Assembly: GCA_002293545.1 (NCBI GenBank)
Contig: DBDL01000110.1
Location: forward strand, 24,421-33,430
Length of the DNA: 9,010 bases
Direction of reading: 5' to 3'
Origin: Lachnoclostridium sp. UBA933
Lineage (GTDB): Bacteria > Bacillota > Clostridia > Lachnospirales > Lachnospiraceae
Positions within the stretch are counted from its first letter, which is position 1, and every line of letters starts with the position of its first letter. Positions 6,772-9,010 of the stretch are shown here, one piece after another. The notes under the pieces are model-generated. The model was not told the DNA's origin and made no database searches. It saw only the letters and a list, made by a program, of their open reading frames with translations. The position numbers and the translations under genes are program-made.

Positions 6772-7146
6772 ATGAACAAACAAGCGGCAAATATTTATCA
6801 GAATAATGCGGTAACAACGGCGTCGCCTGCAAAGTTGACCTTAATGCTTTATGAAGGAGCGATTAAATTTTGTAACATCGCCCTGATTGCGTTAGAAGAA
6901 AAAGATATGGAGAAAGCGAACATCAACATACAGAAAGCTGAAAAGATAATCATGGAATTCCGTGTTACGTTGGATCACAAATACCCTGTATGGGAAGACT
7001 TTGAGCGGGTTTATGAATATATATATAACCGCTTGGTAGAGGGGAACCTTGCGAAGGATGCTAAGATTATTGAAGAAGCACTCGGATTTATTCGTGAGAT
7101 GCGTGATACATGGAAGGAAGTAATGAGATTAAACAATGTTGAATAA
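6772..7146 (+). CDS. fliS: Flagellin export chaperone FliS
   Basis: FliS is a small cytoplasmic helical protein that binds the C-terminal D0 region of flagellin, prevents early polymerisation and delivers it to the export gate. The 124-residue length is typical. Family features are NIYQNNAV near residue 7, ASPAKLTLMLYEGAIKF at about 17-33 (family 'asp.klilmLydgai.f'), the helix ANINIQKAEKIIMEF, and RDTWKEVM near the end (family 'r.tW.e'). The start at ATG 6772 is preceded by a run of six G at 6757-6762, an unusually G-rich ribosome binding site. It lies between fliD and a second chaperone gene, as in many Firmicutes. Confidence 0.95.
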   Translation: MNKQAANIYQNNAVTTASPAKLTLMLYEGAIKFCNIALIALEEKDMEKANINIQKAEKIIMEFRVTLDHKYPVWEDFERVYEYIYNRLVEGNLAKDAKIIEEALGFIREMRDTWKEVMRLNNVE

Positions 7147-7147
7147 T

Positions 7148-7157
7148 AAGGAAGGTG
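7148..7157 (+). promoter_or_regulatory. Ribosome binding site deciding the fliT-like start
   Basis: AAGGAAGGTG at 7148-7157 offers a good match (AAGGTG, 9 bases from the ATG at 7167). The earlier in-frame GTG at 7155 is part of this site and is too close to any upstream match. The ATG at 7167 is therefore preferred. Confidence 0.6.
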
Positions 7158-7166
7158 TCGAAACAG

Positions 7167-7655
7167 ATGAAACCGGAAAACAAAACCTATGTTCAATTAT
7201 TGGTTGATTCTACGAAGCGCAAAGAGCTGCTTCTTCAAAGGATTCTGGATTATACCGGGGAGCAGAGCCGTTTATTGGAACAGGCAGTATTGGATTATGA
7301 GGCTTTTGAAGAAATCATGGGACAAAAAGCCGAAATCATCAATGAAATATCGGAGATCGACCAAGGCTTTGATACCATATTCAAACGGGTAGAAAACGCG
7401 ATAGAAGAGGAACGCGAGAGCTTTAAAGAAGAAATCATTATTATGCAGAAACGTATCACATCCATTACCGAGTTAGGGGTATCCATTCAGGCATTGGAGA
7501 AAAAGAACAGTATGGCATTTCAATTATATTTATCCAATGAAAAGAATAAGATCCGGGAGAAGAAAACGAGTTCTGAAATGGCGTCCAACTATTATAAGAG
7601 CATGAATCGCGTTGGTTCTGCGGCGGAATCACATTTTATTAATCAAAAAAATTAA
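7167..7655 (+). CDS. Small coiled-coil protein, FliT/FlgN-like flagellar chaperone
   Basis: The product is 162 residues, strongly helical and charged, with no signal peptide or membrane segment. The N-terminal half has heptad-like leucine/isoleucine spacing (LLVDSTKRKELLLQRILDYT, then AFEEIMGQKAEIINEISEID and a phenylalanine-rich turn QGFDTIF). This is the general pattern of FlgN and FliT chaperones: a helix contacting the substrate, then a 'K..ii..i..lD' segment. The end (NYYKSMNRVGSAAESHFINQ) resembles the tail of clostridial FlgN-type proteins. It lies 20 bases after fliS, where B. subtilis has fliT, the FliD chaperone. FlgN, which serves FlgK and FlgL, is the alternative and has a closer length. 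Role inferred from shape and position; the exact family is uncertain, so no symbol is given. Confidence 0.65.
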   Translation: MKPENKTYVQLLVDSTKRKELLLQRILDYTGEQSRLLEQAVLDYEAFEEIMGQKAEIINEISEIDQGFDTIFKRVENAIEEERESFKEEIIIMQKRITSITELGVSIQALEKKNSMAFQLYLSNEKNKIREKKTSSEMASNYYKSMNRVGSAAESHFINQKN

Positions 7656-7670
7656 AATTTTATTAAAGTT

Positions 7671-7697
7671 TAGTATATCCGGATTTAATCCGATATA
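7671..7697 (+). promoter_or_regulatory. Sigma-28 promoter of first flagellin gene
   Basis: CCGATATA at 7690-7697 is the -10 element of the flagellar sigma factor. Fifteen bases upstream lies TAGT (7671-7674), a weak form of the TAAA -35 box; the same place in the second flagellin promoter reads TAAG. The 18 bases TAATCCGATATATATAGT (7686-7703) are identical in both flagellin promoters, which supports the assignment. Transcription probably starts near 7703, giving a leader of about 55 bases. Confidence 0.7.
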
Positions 7698-7718
7698 TAT
7701 AGTGTAATAAAATATCAA

Positions 7719-7734
7719 GCGGCAGGGATGCTGT
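7719..7734 (+). promoter_or_regulatory. Candidate CsrA-binding hairpin in first flagellin leader
   Basis: GCGGC (7719-7723) pairs with GCTGT (7730-7734), three Watson-Crick and two G-U pairs, around the hexaloop AGGGAT. The loop exposes GGA, and CAGGGATG resembles the core of the E. coli CsrA consensus RUACARGGAUGU. A second GGA lies in the Shine-Dalgarno sequence AAGGAGGA at 7744-7751. The same two-part design is found at the second flagellin gene and is the known design of the B. subtilis hag leader. Confidence 0.65.
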
Positions 7735-7758
7735 AAAAAATTCAAGGAGGAATGAACT

Positions 7759-8562
7759 ATGATAGTACAACACAACATGGCGTCAGCCAACACAAACAGA
7801 CAGTTAGGCATTACCAATTCAAATCTTGCAAAATCAACAGAAAAGTTATCCAGCGGTTACCGAATCAACCGTGCAGGCGATGATGCGGCAGGACTTTCGA
7901 TTTCCGAAAAAATGAGAAGTCAGGTCAGAGGTCTGGAAAGAGCATCCGCAAACTCACAGGATGGTATTTCGTTGATTCAGACAGCAGAAGGTGCTATGAA
8001 CGAGCAGCATGCGATTCTGCAAAGAGCAAGAGAGCTTGCCGTTCAGGCAGCAAACGATGTAAATGTAACTGTTGACCGTGCAGCGATTTCGGAAGAGTTG
8101 AGTGCATTGAAGTCCGAATTTGACCGTATCAGGGATCAAACAGAATTCAACACGCAGAACCTCTTAAGCGGCGGATTCAAAGACAAGTGCCTGCAAGTAG
8201 GCGCGAACCAAAGTCAGGGTATTTCGATTACCATTAATACAACGGTATTTACTGAGATTCACTCAAAGGTAGCTAGTTATGCTACGGCAACCGCGGCAAT
8301 TGATTCCGTTGATACGGACATCGAGGCTCTTTCCAAACAGCGTTCTCAACTTGGTGCATTACAGAACCGTTTGGAATATGCAATCCGTAATGCGGATAAT
8401 ACGGCGGAGAACTTACAATCAGCCGAATCGCGTATTCGTGACGTAAACATGGCACAGGAAATGACCAAGTATTCGAAGGACAGCATTCTGCAGCAGGCCG
8501 GTCAGGCAATGCTTGCCCAGGCAAATCAGTCAACACAGGGAGTTCTTGCATTATTGAGATAA
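7759..8562 (+). CDS. fliC: Flagellin, short form (first copy)
   Basis: Flagellin is the filament subunit, exported by the flagellar type III system with FliS. At 267 residues it is almost only the D0 and D1 domains: N-terminal helices 1-135 (from [16 protein letters not shown], with [20 protein letters not shown]), a short link containing LQVGANQSQG, and C-terminal helices from about 190 (RSQLGALQNRLE, AESRIRDVNMAQEM, ending STQGVLALLR). No D2/D3 surface domain is present. The D1 site recognised by TLR5 in other flagellins is present as ILQRARELAVQAAN at 86-99. Residue 144 is cysteine, uncommon in flagellins. The start at 7759 has GGAGG at 7746-7750. It has its own sigma-28 promoter, a CsrA-type leader and a strong terminator, so it is probably expressed as a single gene. 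Confidence 0.97.
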   Translation: MIVQHNMASANTNRQLGITNSNLAKSTEKLSSGYRINRAGDDAAGLSISEKMRSQVRGLERASANSQDGISLIQTAEGAMNEQHAILQRARELAVQAANDVNVTVDRAAISEELSALKSEFDRIRDQTEFNTQNLLSGGFKDKCLQVGANQSQGISITINTTVFTEIHSKVASYATATAAIDSVDTDIEALSKQRSQLGALQNRLEYAIRNADNTAENLQSAESRIRDVNMAQEMTKYSKDSILQQAGQAMLAQANQSTQGVLALLR

Positions 8563-8600
8563 CGGATTTATACACTAACTGTCAGTATGTGAAAATGATT

Positions 8601-8634
8601 CTGAAAGAAACCATCGAAAGATGGTTTCTTTCAG
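8601..8634 (+). terminator. Strong hairpin terminator after first flagellin
   Basis: CTGAAAGAAACCATC (8601-8615) pairs perfectly with GATGGTTTCTTTCAG (8620-8634): 15 base pairs closed by the stable tetraloop GAAA. It begins 38 bases after the flagellin stop. The T-rich tract is within the 3' arm (8624-8631) and only GGGTTTA follows, so it is not a textbook terminator, but its place and strength suit 3'-end formation or protection of an abundant mRNA. Confidence 0.75.
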
Positions 8635-8726
8635 GGTTTATGAAAAGCAGCAGGGTACTTTTTCAATCTATGAAAACACTAAAGTATGATGTTAAGTTAA
8701 TTTGTGAAAACATTAAAATAATCTAT

Positions 8727-8753
8727 TAAGTAATTTAAAAATAATCCGATATA
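8727..8753 (+). promoter_or_regulatory. Sigma-28 promoter of second flagellin gene
   Basis: TAAG at 8727-8730 and CCGATATA at 8746-8753 are separated by 15 bases, close to the flagellar sigma consensus TAAA-N15-CCGATAT. The bases TAATCCGATATATATAGT at 8742-8759 repeat those at 7686-7703 exactly. Transcription probably begins near 8759, giving a leader of about 55 bases. The preceding stretch 8635-8726 is AT-rich with no gene visible. Confidence 0.75.
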
Positions 8754-8763
8754 TATAGTACAA

Positions 8764-8779
8764 ACAGCGAGGATGCTGT
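8764..8779 (+). promoter_or_regulatory. Candidate CsrA-binding hairpin in second flagellin leader
   Basis: ACAGC (8764-8768) pairs perfectly with GCTGT (8775-8779) around the hexaloop GAGGAT, which exposes GGA. A second GGA pair lies in the Shine-Dalgarno sequence GAGGAGGAA at 8799-8807, 8 bases before the start. Compared with 7719-7734 the 3' arm is unchanged, while the two A-T pairs here are G-T pairs there, so pairing is kept. Confidence 0.7.
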
Positions 8780-8813
8780 CGAAAATGATTTGAGAATCGA
8801 GGAGGAACGAGTT

Positions 8814-9010
8814 ATGATAATACAACACAACATGGCATCAGCCAACACAAATAGACAGTTGGGGATTACCAATTCCAGTCTTGCAAAATCAACCGAAAAG
8901 TTAGCCAGCGGTTACCGGATTAACCGCGCAAGTGATGACGCAGCAGGTCTTTCGATTTCCGAAAAAATGAGAAGTCAGGTCAGAGGTTTGGAAAGAGCGT
9001 CCGCAAACTC
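8814..9010 (+). CDS. fliC: Flagellin, second copy (3' end beyond window)
   Basis: The gene starts at ATG 8814 with GGAGG at 8801-8805 and is cut by the window edge after 65 full codons. The visible N-terminus starts [16 protein letters not shown] and contains [20 protein letters not shown]. It differs from the first flagellin at only four of 65 residues (3 V/I, 22 N/S, 31 S/A, 40 G/S), so it is a recent tandem paralogue; differences at the DNA level are mostly third-position. The part that would show a surface domain or a full short form is not in the window. Confidence 0.95.
   Translation, partial: MIIQHNMASANTNRQLGITNSSLAKSTEKLASGYRINRASDDAAGLSISEKMRSQVRGLERASAN

Noticed and set aside
7664..7667. 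TAAA at 7664-7667 as the -35 box of the first flagellin promoter
   Set aside because: It is 22 bases from the -10 element, too far for the flagellar sigma factor; TAGT at 7671 has the right 15-base spacing.
8656..8686. A further hairpin (TTTTCA/TGAAAA with TACTTT/AAAGTA flanks) before the second flagellin promoter
   Set aside because: Pairings compete, are entirely A/T-rich and fall in AT-rich DNA where such repeats are expected by chance.

Overview
The window holds the late (filament-side) part of a flagellar gene cluster, with every gene on the + strand. The set and order of genes, the moderately AT-rich sequence, the strong GGAGG-type ribosome binding sites, the presence of FliW with CsrA, and a flagellin N-terminus beginning [16 protein letters not shown] all point to a motile member of the Clostridia, most likely a Lachnospiraceae gut bacterium of the Roseburia/Agathobacter/Butyrivibrio kind. 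The genus is inferred from remembered protein features, not from a search.

Layout: (1) 2-1462 flgK, first hook-filament junction protein, cut at its 5' end by the window edge; 1493-2992 flgL, second junction protein, unusually long. (2) 3047-3517 fliW and 3519-3740 csrA, a tightly coupled protein antagonist/RNA-binding repressor pair, with a possible sigma-A promoter just upstream and a hairpin terminator after csrA. (3) A flagellar-sigma (sigma-28/SigD) promoter near 3826-3853, then 3987-4391 flaG, 4490-6721 fliD (long filament cap), 6772-7146 fliS (flagellin chaperone) and 7167-7655 a FliT/FlgN-like chaperone. (4) 7759-8562, a complete short flagellin with its own sigma-28 promoter and structured leader; a strong terminator at 8601-8634; then 8814 to the window end, a second, nearly identical flagellin with a duplicated promoter and leader.

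How the parts fit: FlgK and FlgL join hook to filament, FliD caps the growing tip, FliS and the FliT/FlgN-like protein escort export substrates, and flagellin forms the filament. In the Bacillus subtilis model, FliW bound to flagellin releases CsrA to repress flagellin translation; when flagellin is exported, FliW binds and inhibits CsrA. All three partners lie together here. Both flagellin leaders carry a small hairpin that presents GGA in a hexaloop, followed by a second GGA inside the Shine-Dalgarno sequence, which is the expected form of a two-site CsrA target. The hairpin differs between the two copies in a way that keeps its pairing.

No mobile element, CRISPR array, tRNA, rRNA or recognised riboswitch was seen. 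The gene content is ordinary; the interest lies in the cis-regulatory RNA elements, the tandem flagellin duplication with its leader, and the large insertions in FliD and FlgL.
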